The position numbers and the translations under genes are program-made. A stretch of 64,000 bases of DNA, taken from the IMG/VR virus record IMGVR_UViG_3300043567_001187, positions 1-64,000 of that record; one strand, given 5' to 3'. Under the pieces are notes generated by a model that worked only from the letters and a program-made list of their open reading frames with translations, did no database searches and had not been told where the DNA came from. This document shows positions 37,236 through 45,451 of the stretch, one piece after another (positions within the stretch are counted from its first letter, which is position 1; each line of letters opens with the position of its first letter). The DNA comes from a virus.

Positions 37236-37856
37236 TTATAATGGCAGTATTCCTCTCTTAAGTATGAATCGGTAAATAAGACTATTTTTTTCTTCTATAG
37301 AAATGTTATCATTTTGTATAACACAACTAAAGTTGCCCCAATTATATTTGTCTGGATCTAATGCGGTTTCTGGTTCAGCAGAGGAGTTGAATGGATTTCT
37401 TGTTAATCTAATAACATATCCACCAGCTTCTAGTATAGGATCTACCTCATTGGGAAATCTATTATCTAGTAATAGGGCGAAGTCCGGATTATCTTTTTGT
37501 ATAGTATTAAGAGTTGCTTCTACCCAAATTTTATCTTTCATTCTTCTGAACATTTTTGTTCCAATATATTCCATAACTTCTCTTGCTGTCATTAATCCTA
37601 TTAATGGACCATTATACCCCGGCATATTTTCCCACAATAATGAAGTAAACGAATTCTTATCCTCATCACTACCATAACATTGAGCATTTGTTAATCCTAG
37701 CAAGTCTATACAAATATTCTTTTTTAATGGATCAGCAAAACTATATGTTCTAACATCTATGTTAGGGTTTATAGAATATATTAAACTCTGTAAATATTCT
37801 CCTGATGTACTTTTGCCAGACTGTTTACGTCCAGAGAATGCTAATATTTTGGTCAT
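37236..37856 (-). CDS. Deoxynucleoside monophosphate kinase
   Basis: 206 residues. P-loop GRKQSGKST at residues 9-17, YSFADPLKK (substrate-binding block of the T4 gp1/dNMP kinase family), GLMTAREVMEYIGT, VEATLNTI, and ALLLDNRFPNEVDPI with Arg of the lid. The enzyme turns dNMPs into dNDPs to feed replication, together with the ribonucleotide reductase and dCMP deaminase encoded nearby. The start overlaps the primase stop by 4 bases (ATGA). Confidence 0.85.
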   Translation of the reverse strand: MTKILAFSGRKQSGKSTSGEYLQSLIYSINPNIDVRTYSFADPLKKNICIDLLGLTNAQCYGSDEDKNSFTSLLWENMPGYNGPLIGLMTAREVMEYIGTKMFRRMKDKIWVEATLNTIQKDNPDFALLLDNRFPNEVDPILEAGGYVIRLTRNPFNSSAEPETALDPDKYNWGNFSCVIQNDNISIEEKNSLIYRFILKRGILPL

Positions 37857-39013
37857 GCTATACTTTCTATAAAACTCTTAATTTCAGTATTAATTTGTTC
37901 ACTATTCATTTCGCCCACATCAGAACAACTAATTTTAGGTATAAAAATACGATAAGTATTCTGGCATTTACTCTTAATCTGATCAGCAGCTTTGTGTCCA
38001 GCATCATCATTATCTGTTAGTATTACCAAATTCATAGCTCCTGAACTATCTAATAGAATTTTTTGTCTATCGCTCAGTGATGACCCAAAAATACCTACAC
38101 TATTATGTATATTGTTTTCTTCTAGTCTCCATACATTACCAGGGCTTTCTACTATAATAGCAGTGCCACTATCTAAGATAAACTTTTTAGCAAACCATAG
38201 GTTATACAAATGGTTTTGACTTTTAAAATCCGCATTATGTTTCCACTTAGGATATTTCCACTTAAAAGAATCTTCTGGACACCTATTTAGAGGATTATGG
38301 TAACATTTACAACTATCACATTTTTCATATATACTACGACCAGTACATCCTACCATATATTTATAATCATTATCATATATGGGTACAACCACCCTATCAG
38401 ACATTTCCCTACCTTCTCTGCTACATAAACCTACATCATATTTAGATAGTATTTCATCGCTATAATTTCTATTAAGATAATATGATGCGGGAATTTGCAG
38501 GGTTTTGATTATTTGTTCTCTAGTAATATTAGATTTGGTGATGGCAACATTTTTATTGATATAGCTAATAACAGATGTAAACTGCTGTTTTTCTCTATCA
38601 ACCTTAGACACTTTTATCTTACTAAAGTCTTTATTCAAGAAGTTTGTAGCAAAGGCTAATGCTTCTTGAAAGGAACACATATCATCACCTGGTTGTGTCC
38701 ATCCATAATTCTGGGCTGAAATAATCCCCCTAATAAAACCTAGAATAGATCCCTTAAAAGTTTTTTCACAATTATGGGTTCTGCATTTCCAATTACCTCT
38801 ATAGTGATCTCCTTCTGGATAGATATTGATAGCAGACGAGTTATCTCCACCATGAATTGGACAACTCATGGTGATCATTTTTTGGTTGATTTTATAGTCT
38901 AAATTAAAAGAGTTCAATAACGATGTGATATTATCACACAACTCATCACAGACTATTTTTAGTTTAGCCTGATCATTCAAAAGGGATTTGGTCATTGTCG
39001 TTGTCATTATCAT
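37853..39013 (-). CDS. DnaG-type primase
   Basis: 386 residues. A zinc-binding domain comes first: C51-P-I-H54, then C77 and C82, a CHC2-like finger. In the C-terminal half is a Toprim domain with AIIVESPGNVW (the catalytic Glu) and ILTDNDDAGHKAA (the DxD). A second Cys cluster (EKCDSCKCYHNPLNRC, about 230-245) is extra. Primes lagging-strand synthesis with the DnaB-type helicase encoded just upstream. The start at 39013 lies 41 bases inside the helicase gene; an ATG at 38995 is an alternative. Confidence 0.87.
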   Translation of the reverse strand: MIMTTTMTKSLLNDQAKLKIVCDELCDNITSLLNSFNLDYKINQKMITMSCPIHGGDNSSAINIYPEGDHYRGNWKCRTHNCEKTFKGSILGFIRGIISAQNYGWTQPGDDMCSFQEALAFATNFLNKDFSKIKVSKVDREKQQFTSVISYINKNVAITKSNITREQIIKTLQIPASYYLNRNYSDEILSKYDVGLCSREGREMSDRVVVPIYDNDYKYMVGCTGRSIYEKCDSCKCYHNPLNRCPEDSFKWKYPKWKHNADFKSQNHLYNLWFAKKFILDSGTAIIVESPGNVWRLEENNIHNSVGIFGSSLSDRQKILLDSSGAMNLVILTDNDDAGHKAADQIKSKCQNTYRIFIPKISCSDVGEMNSEQINTEIKSFIESIA

Positions 39014-40430
39014 CTACTACAAAACCTTCACTATTATTTTTGATATTATGAGCTACTTCTAATTTGGTTTTACCTTCCGTAATCTTTGCACACCAGCCCT
39101 TCATATAACAGTTAATATAGTCATTATCGTCTAATCCTCCACCATGACGACTAATTAATGGTACAAGTTTTCTATTCCCATTATCTGGACCATCTTCTGC
39201 AATTTCTTCATCACTTTTTCTTTTAAAAATACTAAAATTACTACAAAGCCAAATAATTCTATCTGATCCACTAGCAGAATCGGTACTTTCTTTTGTAATA
39301 CCATCCCTGTTTAACTGAATAAAGGCAACTATAGGAACTTTATATCTAACAGCAAAATTATGAAGGCTAGTCATCATAAATCCTAATAATTGATATTCTT
39401 TTAGATCTTGACTAATACCACTACTATCCATAAGTTTAAGATAGTCATAAAAAATCACACAATCTTTTGCTGTACCGTCATCATTTAATCCTACCTCTTT
39501 AACAAGCCATCTTCTCATAATAGCTAATTGATCTTCAAATGGTTTTCCAGCTATGCTCTTATGATACAATTTCATAGCCTTAAGTTCTTGAGCTGCTTTT
39601 GTGATTTTATTCTTTTTGTCTGGTGAATCTGAGAATTTACCAGTTTCAATATTATTAATCTCAATCTCGGTAAGCATTGCTAAAATTCTATGAATATGAT
39701 CCTCTTTATTCATTTCAGTATCCATATTTAATACTGGAACACCTAGTTTAGCAACATTAATACCCATATTATCGCTTAAAAGAGTTTTACCCGTTTTGGG
39801 CCTGGCTCCTATAACATTAATAGTACCCTTTCTTAATCCTCCACCAATTGCTAGGTCATACGTAGGAAATCCTGTAGGAATACCAACCTGATCAACTTTA
39901 TTAGTCTCTAATGATTCAATATACTCTTCAATAGACGAGCCCATTTTTTCTGGACCACTATCGGTATCATTTAATAAAGAGGTAAAATTAAAAATGCTAT
40001 CTTCTGCTATTCCAATAATTGAAGATATGGGTTCATTACCAGTAACTTCTAAAATTTTATCTTGGGTTTCTTCTAGTTGTTTTCTTAAAAGTCTAGCAAT
40101 TTCTAGTTTACGAATTTTAGCCGCAAACTTTCTAACATTATCTAGGCTAACAGGAAAATCTATAATAGCCTTTAAATGTTGCGTTTCTTCTTTTTTAGAT
40201 AGTATATGAGAAAATCCAAGCTCTTGAGCTACAGAATATATAGATGCTATATCTATAGGGCTTTGATTACTATCACAAAGAGTCTTTAAACACTTAAAAA
40301 TAATGTTATTACTATCGATAGTAAAAGAAGTTTCTTGAACTATATCAGCAATATCTAAATAGGCATTTTCACCATATTGAAAAATACCAGCCAATACCGC
40401 TCTTTCTGCGGCAGGATCACACAAAATCAT
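38973..40430 (-). CDS. DnaB-type replicative helicase
   Basis: 485 residues. I start at the ATG at 40430, which shares a base with the upstream stop (TAATG) and has AGGAG 9 bases before it, giving MILCDPAAERAVLAG, the usual DnaB N-terminal helix. Walker A GARPKTGKT is near 208-216, VLNMDTEM follows, Walker B is VIFYDYLKLM and the H4-type block is PIVAFIQLNRDG. The C-terminus is an acidic tail of DN repeats ending QIPFE, unusual for DnaB and reminiscent of SSB acidic tips. It unwinds the fork as a hexamer, coupled to the primase. Confidence 0.88.
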   Translation of the reverse strand: MILCDPAAERAVLAGIFQYGENAYLDIADIVQETSFTIDSNNIIFKCLKTLCDSNQSPIDIASIYSVAQELGFSHILSKKEETQHLKAIIDFPVSLDNVRKFAAKIRKLEIARLLRKQLEETQDKILEVTGNEPISSIIGIAEDSIFNFTSLLNDTDSGPEKMGSSIEEYIESLETNKVDQVGIPTGFPTYDLAIGGGLRKGTINVIGARPKTGKTLLSDNMGINVAKLGVPVLNMDTEMNKEDHIHRILAMLTEIEINNIETGKFSDSPDKKNKITKAAQELKAMKLYHKSIAGKPFEDQLAIMRRWLVKEVGLNDDGTAKDCVIFYDYLKLMDSSGISQDLKEYQLLGFMMTSLHNFAVRYKVPIVAFIQLNRDGITKESTDSASGSDRIIWLCSNFSIFKRKSDEEIAEDGPDNGNRKLVPLISRHGGGLDDNDYINCYMKGWCAKITEGKTKLEVAHNIKNNSEGFVVDDNDNDNDQIPFE

Positions 40431-40795
40431 TAGCCTGCTCCTGTGGAACACTTGTTGCACTTGTATCTATCTATAGACTCTATGAGGGACGGTGCAACTT
40501 TTTCTGTTTTTCCACAAACTCTACACTTGGCTTTTACAAAGTCAAAAGTTCTATTCCTCACCGATGGTGGTGGTTTTCTGATCTTTTTGTCAAACTCAAC
40601 ATCCTCTTTGCACATACCAAATTCAGCCATATGCTCAAATTTATTGGTAGTTTTTTTCTTTTTTGTTGCGGTTTTGGGCTGGGTTTTTCGTGTCTTAGGT
40701 TTTACAATCTCTACATTGCCCTGATCATCCTCATCAGTTAAACCCTTTTGTAAAATAGCTATCAAAGCTTTAATATCATCTTTATCAAGAGCCAT
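40430..40795 (-). CDS. Zinc-ribbon protein with basic linker
   Basis: 121 residues. An acidic N-terminal helix (DKDDIKALIAILQKG) is followed by a Lys/Thr-rich basic linker (about 33-50). A conserved-looking middle precedes a C-terminal four-Cys ribbon, KCRVCGK...YKCNKCS. A DNA- or RNA-binding role in replication or transcription is plausible from composition and from its place directly before the helicase gene. No specific family was recognised. Confidence 0.6.
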   Translation of the reverse strand: MALDKDDIKALIAILQKGLTDEDDQGNVEIVKPKTRKTQPKTATKKKKTTNKFEHMAEFGMCKEDVEFDKKIRKPPPSVRNRTFDFVKAKCRVCGKTEKVAPSLIESIDRYKCNKCSTGAG

Positions 40796-41273
40796 GTTTC
40801 ACCTTGCTTTTTTGTACAGATAGTATAATATCAGATAAATTCTTAAGACTATTAGCTAAATAAGATAATCTATCACTTCTTTGTTTAGCGTATTTTTTAA
40901 TATTGTTTAATGATTGAGCTTTATCATTATGTTTTATAGCCTGTGTGGATTTCTCTATATATCCATACCCCTTATATGTATTTATCTCGTCGGCTATTAA
41001 ATCCTTTAATGTCTCCTCTGCCCAGTTATATCTAGCTATTTCTCTATTAATAGTTCTTTGAGTATGAAAACTGAATTGTCCTAATCTATATGCTATTTGA
41101 GCACAATCTTCTGGTCCTAATTTTTCAATAGCATCCCTATTCATAGTAAGATATTCATTTAGTTCAATAGAGGGTAAAGAGTCTTCTTTATAAGAATTGA
41201 ATCCTATAGCTTGTTCATATTCATCTAGAATATCATCCCAATATTTGACTTCTTCTTTGGATGTTTTAAGCAT
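40785..41273 (-). CDS. Conserved phage protein of unknown function
   Basis: 162 residues, all-helical in appearance. Notable blocks: GPEDCAQIAYRLGQFSFHTQR, REIARYNWAEE, GYGYIEKSTQAIKHND and KYAKQRSDRLSYLANSLKNL. A high share of charged residues suggests a coiled-coil bundle. It sits among replication genes and overlaps neighbours by 8 and 11 bases. I know this type of sequence only as an uncharacterised protein of large phages. Confidence 0.6.
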   Translation of the reverse strand: MLKTSKEEVKYWDDILDEYEQAIGFNSYKEDSLPSIELNEYLTMNRDAIEKLGPEDCAQIAYRLGQFSFHTQRTINREIARYNWAEETLKDLIADEINTYKGYGYIEKSTQAIKHNDKAQSLNNIKKYAKQRSDRLSYLANSLKNLSDIILSVQKSKVKHGS

Positions 41274-41673
41274 CTTTTATCCTTTCATTCCACACTTCGG
41301 AATCTTCGTTATACGCCAAAGAAATATATTTAAGACCATTGATCTCGCACCATTCTTGTTTATCATTGTCTCTTTTTTGAGATTTTTTAAACGCTAGCAT
41401 ATTAGTATGATAAAATGCTACAAACTTAAAATGTTGTTCCCCGTGAACTTCAAAGCAAGTCTTTTTTAATGGTAGATAAAAATCTAAATATAATGTTTCA
41501 CTTTTTCGTAGTGGAATAGGTACTTCTTCTAATATTTGCATTGTTGGAAAATTTTGCGTAATCAAAGATCTGGCAGTTAGGTGTAAAGACGATCTATTAT
41601 CTACCTTTCCTTTAGCCATATTACCAGTTAGTTGCCAGTTACGAGAGTTTCCATCTAGATCCTTAATCAGCAT
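41266..41673 (-). CDS. Vsr/PD-(D/E)XK-fold putative endonuclease
   Basis: 135 residues. After a Ser/Thr-rich lead, the C-terminal part reads LYLDFYLPLK, CFEVHGEQHF, then SQKRDNDKQEWCEINGLK and ISLAY. The D-x-E/V-H-G-x-QH-x-RD-xK order is that of very-short-patch-repair-like nucleases. It is compact and lacks a separate DNA-binding domain. Because it overlaps the RecA-like gene by 7 bases it is more likely a recombination or repair nuclease of the phage than a mobile element, unlike the larger protein at 27221-28015. Confidence 0.65.
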   Translation of the reverse strand: MLIKDLDGNSRNWQLTGNMAKGKVDNRSSLHLTARSLITQNFPTMQILEEVPIPLRKSETLYLDFYLPLKKTCFEVHGEQHFKFVAFYHTNMLAFKKSQKRDNDKQEWCEINGLKYISLAYNEDSEVWNERIKDA

Positions 41674-42683
41674 TTTATAATGCCCATCATGTCTTTAATA
41701 CTTACTACTAATTGTTCATATACTTCTGGATGTTCGACTAAATATTGTCTTACTTTTTCTGTACCTTGAAATTTTGGTTTATCATCAACACAGTTTAAAG
41801 TATACCAAGCACCTCCCTTATGAATCAAACCCATATCAGAACCTAAACTAATAGCTTCTGTATATTTATCAATTCCTTGTCCATATCTAATATAACTAGT
41901 AATATTACCTCCAGGTGGCCCCAGAGCAGAACAAATAACTTGCCATTCTATTTCTTGACCAATTTGAGTATTATCGGCACCTAAAGTCCATGGCTTAAAA
42001 GTTTTTGCTCTTAGTTTGATATCTGTTTGATAAGCTATAGCCTGACCACTCTTCTCTTTAAATTCTGCACCATATCCTGTTGGATTACCCATTAAGTGAG
42101 TAATACCAATAACTATATTTTTATTAACGGGAATAACGTTGGCTACCTTTCTACAAAATTTAGCTAATAGTTTTGCTCCGTCTGCTCTTTGCATCTTGTC
42201 CATTTCGCTTGTAATCTCTGCTTCTGTACATAGTGCAGAATATGAGTCGATAATCAATACAGAGCCTGGAACTTCATTAATAATTTTTTCAGCTATTTGT
42301 AAATATTCTTCGGCATGTAATATTTTACCCTGTTGACTTCCTATAACATGAAATCTATCCAATAATAATCCTGGTATACCTTCTAGATCTCGTTTTTTCA
42401 ATCTACCTTCGATATTTAGATAATACACTTCTCTTGGACTTTTCAGGTTGCCCTTATATTTTTCTTGTTGTGCAGTAGCGGCGAAATCTAGACTACTCGT
42501 AGTCTTGCCACATTTGGGTTGACCGGTCAACACAACAAAACTTCCTTCTGGTATTCCACCGTTTAAAAGAATATCTAATGATGGACTGACTGGTATAACG
42601 ACACTTTTTCTATCTATTATAGCGTTGCCGGTGACTATAATATCGTCCCCAAAGTTCTTAACTACATCTTCCTTTAAACTCAT
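41667..42683 (-). CDS. RecA/UvsX-like recombinase
   Basis: 338 residues. Walker A GQPKCGKTT at about 54-62, YYLNIEGRL, Walker B VLIIDSYSAL, a Q-type switch in VIGITHLMGNPTG, and the C-terminal GADNTQIGQ region. Length fits phage RecA/UvsX rather than full bacterial RecA, with the N-terminal polymerisation helix (SLKEDVVKNFGDDII) shortened. It promotes strand exchange for phage recombination and replication restart. Start forms an ATGA overlap with the upstream gene. Confidence 0.88.
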   Translation of the reverse strand: MSLKEDVVKNFGDDIIVTGNAIIDRKSVVIPVSPSLDILLNGGIPEGSFVVLTGQPKCGKTTSSLDFAATAQQEKYKGNLKSPREVYYLNIEGRLKKRDLEGIPGLLLDRFHVIGSQQGKILHAEEYLQIAEKIINEVPGSVLIIDSYSALCTEAEITSEMDKMQRADGAKLLAKFCRKVANVIPVNKNIVIGITHLMGNPTGYGAEFKEKSGQAIAYQTDIKLRAKTFKPWTLGADNTQIGQEIEWQVICSALGPPGGNITSYIRYGQGIDKYTEAISLGSDMGLIHKGGAWYTLNCVDDKPKFQGTEKVRQYLVEHPEVYEQLVVSIKDMMGIIKC

Positions 42684-43093
42684 TCTAGGTCCTTTAATTT
42701 AGAAATAATACTTGTAGATTTTTTATTAGCTTCACCAAATACTATATTTTGTTTTCTATCTACTTTTAGAGATAGTGTTGTATTTTCTGATGCTAGCCTG
42801 TTTTGTTCTTCTTCTATGATAGATATAAGGTGTGGTGCTCGCAGAGAATATATTTTTGCTGATTTAGGATTAGACAATGCCCTAACAATAGCTTGGTCGC
42901 CATATTTTTTGAGCAGCTTATTGGCCGAACCTATTTGATTTCTATAGTATTTTTGCCACTGAGGACTTGACCAAAACTTATAGTGTAAGTCCTTATTTTC
43001 CTTTTTTGCCATTTTTTCACATATTAGTTCTGTGATATATTGAGCTGGCGAAACGCTCTTACCATTAGAATACTTCGATAAGTATTTTTGCAT
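42680..43093 (-). CDS. Conserved phage protein of unknown function
   Basis: 137 residues. N-terminal half contains SPAQYITELICEKMA, FWSSPQWQKYYRNQI and AIVRALSNPKSAKIYSLR. The second half is a helical region ending in charged residues. Translationally coupled with the HTH protein upstream and the RecA-like gene downstream. A recombination-linked role is an inference from context only. Confidence 0.6.
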   Translation of the reverse strand: MQKYLSKYSNGKSVSPAQYITELICEKMAKKENKDLHYKFWSSPQWQKYYRNQIGSANKLLKKYGDQAIVRALSNPKSAKIYSLRAPHLISIIEEEQNRLASENTTLSLKVDRKQNIVFGEANKKSTSIISKLKDLE

Positions 43094-43395
43094 TATTTGT
43101 TAGGTCGAAAAATATAAGTATTAGTATTTTTAGTTGAAGGTCCTATGTTTTTAATAAACTCATCACTAACTTGTGATGCTGCTTCTGTCATTATACTCAC
43201 ACTATTACTTTTCTTAGATGATGTTTGTCTGATCATCAACTCTTTAGTCTTATCAGTTTTTGCTGGTTTAGTTTTTTCTTCTGTCTGATATGACTTTACT
43301 ATTGAGATAGAGACTTTTAATTCTTTAGCTATTTCCTCTGGTGATTTCTTTTGAGACAATAAGTATTTGATAGCATATTCTTTAGTTTTATTCAT
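43093..43395 (-). CDS. Small helix-turn-helix protein
   Basis: 100 residues from the ATG at 43395, which shares a base with the preceding stop (TAATG) and has GGGAG 8 bases before it. The longer frame to 43428 is rejected. The helix-turn-helix is YLLSQKKSPEEIAKELKVSISIVKSY, of the type seen in sigma-4/resolvase-like proteins. The rest is Lys/Ser-rich and probably disordered, ending TYIFRPNK. A DNA-binding regulator or replication accessory is likely. Confidence 0.6.
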   Translation of the reverse strand: MNKTKEYAIKYLLSQKKSPEEIAKELKVSISIVKSYQTEEKTKPAKTDKTKELMIRQTSSKKSNSVSIMTEAASQVSDEFIKNIGPSTKNTNTYIFRPNK

Positions 43396-43775
43396 TAGGA
43401 CATCTCCCTTTCGGCATTGTTTAACCATGCTGTATTTTTAGTTGATAAAAAGTTTACATATAAATCAAAGATTTTTTGATTTACCTCTTTGAATTCAAAT
43501 TGTTTTCTGCCTATCTTAGCCAAAAACTTTTTGCTTTGGCCTTCGCTATATAGACCGATGGGATTATAAACCTTGCCATAAGTACCAACCTTAATATAAA
43601 ACCTGGTAGGTTTATTGTCTACACTAACAGCTTTTGCTAACGCGTCTTCTTCATTGTCTATTCTGGGTTTCTTCAGACTATCTAGGTAGTCTTGTTGACC
43701 TAAGATAGTATAGCATTCAACAACTCTTGGTGATTGTTTTGTGTGATTTTGTATAAAGTCATTTATGTCGGCCAT
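43395..43775 (-). CDS. Conserved phage protein of unknown function
   Basis: 126 residues. Core block RFYIKVGTYGKVYNPIGLYSEG, then FLAKIGRKQFEFKEVNQKIFD and TAWLNNAEREMS. The core looks like a small alpha/beta domain that is strongly constrained. The end overlaps the HTH gene by one base and the start overlaps the zinc-ribbon gene by 13. Function unknown. Confidence 0.6.
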   Translation of the reverse strand: MADINDFIQNHTKQSPRVVECYTILGQQDYLDSLKKPRIDNEEDALAKAVSVDNKPTRFYIKVGTYGKVYNPIGLYSEGQSKKFLAKIGRKQFEFKEVNQKIFDLYVNFLSTKNTAWLNNAEREMS

Positions 43776-44113
43776 ACGGTTTTATTGCCTTTCTTTATTC
43801 TTGTCATGCCGCTTGGTAGAGGCTTATCTTCAATCTTATTTTCTTTATAATCGTTATGTTTTTTATATAGAGAATCTTTTTCATCTTGACTCATTCTGTC
43901 ACGGTTCCTATTTGCTAAATCCCCTATAGTTTTTAGTTCACTATCGGTTTTTTTCACAGAACAGTTTTGTGTTGATACATCCTTCATATAATTACGATGT
44001 GTTTTTTTGTTATTACAATGAACACACTGTGGAGATTCTATATAATTTCTAATAGAAAAGAATAACTCAAAATCTTGAGAACATTTACTACAAGTATAAG
44101 AATATGTAGGCAT
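43763..44113 (-). CDS. FmdB-type zinc-ribbon protein
   Basis: 116 residues. The N-terminus MPTYSYTCSKCSQDFELFF, with the second Cys pair QCVHCNN near residue 34, is the FmdB-like Zn_ribbon_8 pattern. The C-terminal part is basic and charged. Such proteins appear in phage replication regions and are regarded as putative regulators. No more specific role can be read here. Confidence 0.75.
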   Translation of the reverse strand: MPTYSYTCSKCSQDFELFFSIRNYIESPQCVHCNNKKTHRNYMKDVSTQNCSVKKTDSELKTIGDLANRNRDRMSQDEKDSLYKKHNDYKENKIEDKPLPSGMTRIKKGNKTVWPT

Positions 44114-44115
44114 AA

Positions 44116-44703
44116 CTAATTAAAATAAATATCTGATATGTATAATGACCACTCTGGTGGTATGTTCTCTTTTATCTTAGATAGGTGGTGGGCTATAGGC
44201 AAGTATTTGGTATTTTTCTGTGGCATTATAGGAATATTTTTGAGCGGCATATTAGCCTGTTTTGGAGTTCTATTTCCCTTTTTTCTATTGCAATCTATAC
44301 AAGCTGTTACTATATTGGTCCAACACGTTGGAGAACCCACAATACAAGACCAGGATGATTTTGGGATCACATGATCATATGTTAATTCGCTAAGGTTAGG
44401 ATTATTGCCACAATATTGACAAGTATATTCATCTCTAATATAAATATTCTTCCTAGAAAACTTAACATACTGAGTAGCAATTCTCAAATAATGATGAGTT
44501 TTTACTACCGCAGGGATGGGGTATTTTTTATAGTTAGCCCCCAAAATATAGTCATCTTTATAAAAGTCTATGATTTGTATACTAAGATTATGATTAGTCT
44601 CATATTTCATAGACCATACTAATGCTCTTTGCCAACTGATAATAGTCAGTGGAGAATAATCTGCATTAAGCACTAAGCATTTGCTATGTTGCTTTTGTTC
44701 CAT
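44116..44703 (-). CDS. HNH endonuclease
   Basis: 195 residues. Starts with a LVLNADYSPLTI lead typical of this HNH family, then IRDEYTCQYCG (first Cys pair), LTYDHVIPKS with the catalytic His, and TACIDCNRKKGNRTP with the second Cys pair and terminal Asn. Could be a structural or mobile nuclease; because it overlaps the PhoH gene by 20 bases it is well integrated in the operon, which argues against recent insertion. Cuts double-stranded DNA; the target is unknown. Confidence 0.85.
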   Translation of the reverse strand: MEQKQHSKCLVLNADYSPLTIISWQRALVWSMKYETNHNLSIQIIDFYKDDYILGANYKKYPIPAVVKTHHYLRIATQYVKFSRKNIYIRDEYTCQYCGNNPNLSELTYDHVIPKSSWSCIVGSPTCWTNIVTACIDCNRKKGNRTPKQANMPLKNIPIMPQKNTKYLPIAHHLSKIKENIPPEWSLYISDIYFN

Positions 44704-45427
44704 CGTTATTTTCGTATTTATCTATTTGTTTCAAAAGATCTGCTATAATAGGATTACGTAAAATATCAGATGAATTTAAATATGAAATACCAACACCAAC
44801 AATGTCGGTTAATATATTGATCATAGTGAAAAATCCACCCTGTAAATGTCTATTCAAATCTGATTGACTAACATCCCCAGTTAATACCATTTTACTTTTG
44901 AGACCTAATCTTGTCAATAACATCTTCAGTTGATCATATGAAGCATTTTGACACTCATCTGCTACAATAAAACTATCATGAAAATTACGACCTCTCATTA
45001 GTCCAAGAGGAACAATTTCTATTTTATTATTAGTCTTTAAGGAATTATATTGTGCTGGACTGATAAAATAATTGATTTCATCCAGTATAGGTAGAAGATA
45101 TGGGTGAAGTTTTTCTTCTGCGGTTCCTGGCAAATAACCTATCTTTTCACCACTTTCTACTACTGGTCTAGTTATGATAATTTTTTTTACTTTATTATCT
45201 AATAGATAAGATAAAGCCATACCTATAGCAATGTGCGTCTTCCCGGATCCTGCTACACCTTGGCAAAAAGTAATATGGTTTTCAGCTATGTTTCTAATAT
45301 AGTCGTGTTGATTGGGTGTTCTTGGTTTTAATTCATTTCTATAGGTTTTATCAGCACCATTAATATTAGCATCTTTTGTTAAGTCGATAGTTTTCTTATT
45401 TTTTGTGTTTTTAGTTTTTTTTCTCAA
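44684..45427 (-). CDS. PhoH-like ATPase
   Basis: 247 residues. Walker A GVAGSGKT at residues 57-64, IITRPVV, GYLPGTAEEKLHPY, Walker B IVADECQNA and VLTGDVSQSD are the PhoH hallmarks. The start is a TTG at 45427: no in-frame ATG occurs before the P-loop, and AAAGGG lies 6-7 bases upstream. PhoH-like proteins are frequent in large phages and probably act as RNA helicase-type ATPases; their role in infection is unsettled. Confidence 0.88.
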   Translation of the reverse strand: MRKKTKNTKNKKTIDLTKDANINGADKTYRNELKPRTPNQHDYIRNIAENHITFCQGVAGSGKTHIAIGMALSYLLDNKVKKIIITRPVVESGEKIGYLPGTAEEKLHPYLLPILDEINYFISPAQYNSLKTNNKIEIVPLGLMRGRNFHDSFIVADECQNASYDQLKMLLTRLGLKSKMVLTGDVSQSDLNRHLQGGFFTMINILTDIVGVGISYLNSSDILRNPIIADLLKQIDKYENNDGTKAT

Positions 45428-45451
45428 TTGTTGCCCTTTTATTATAGAGTG

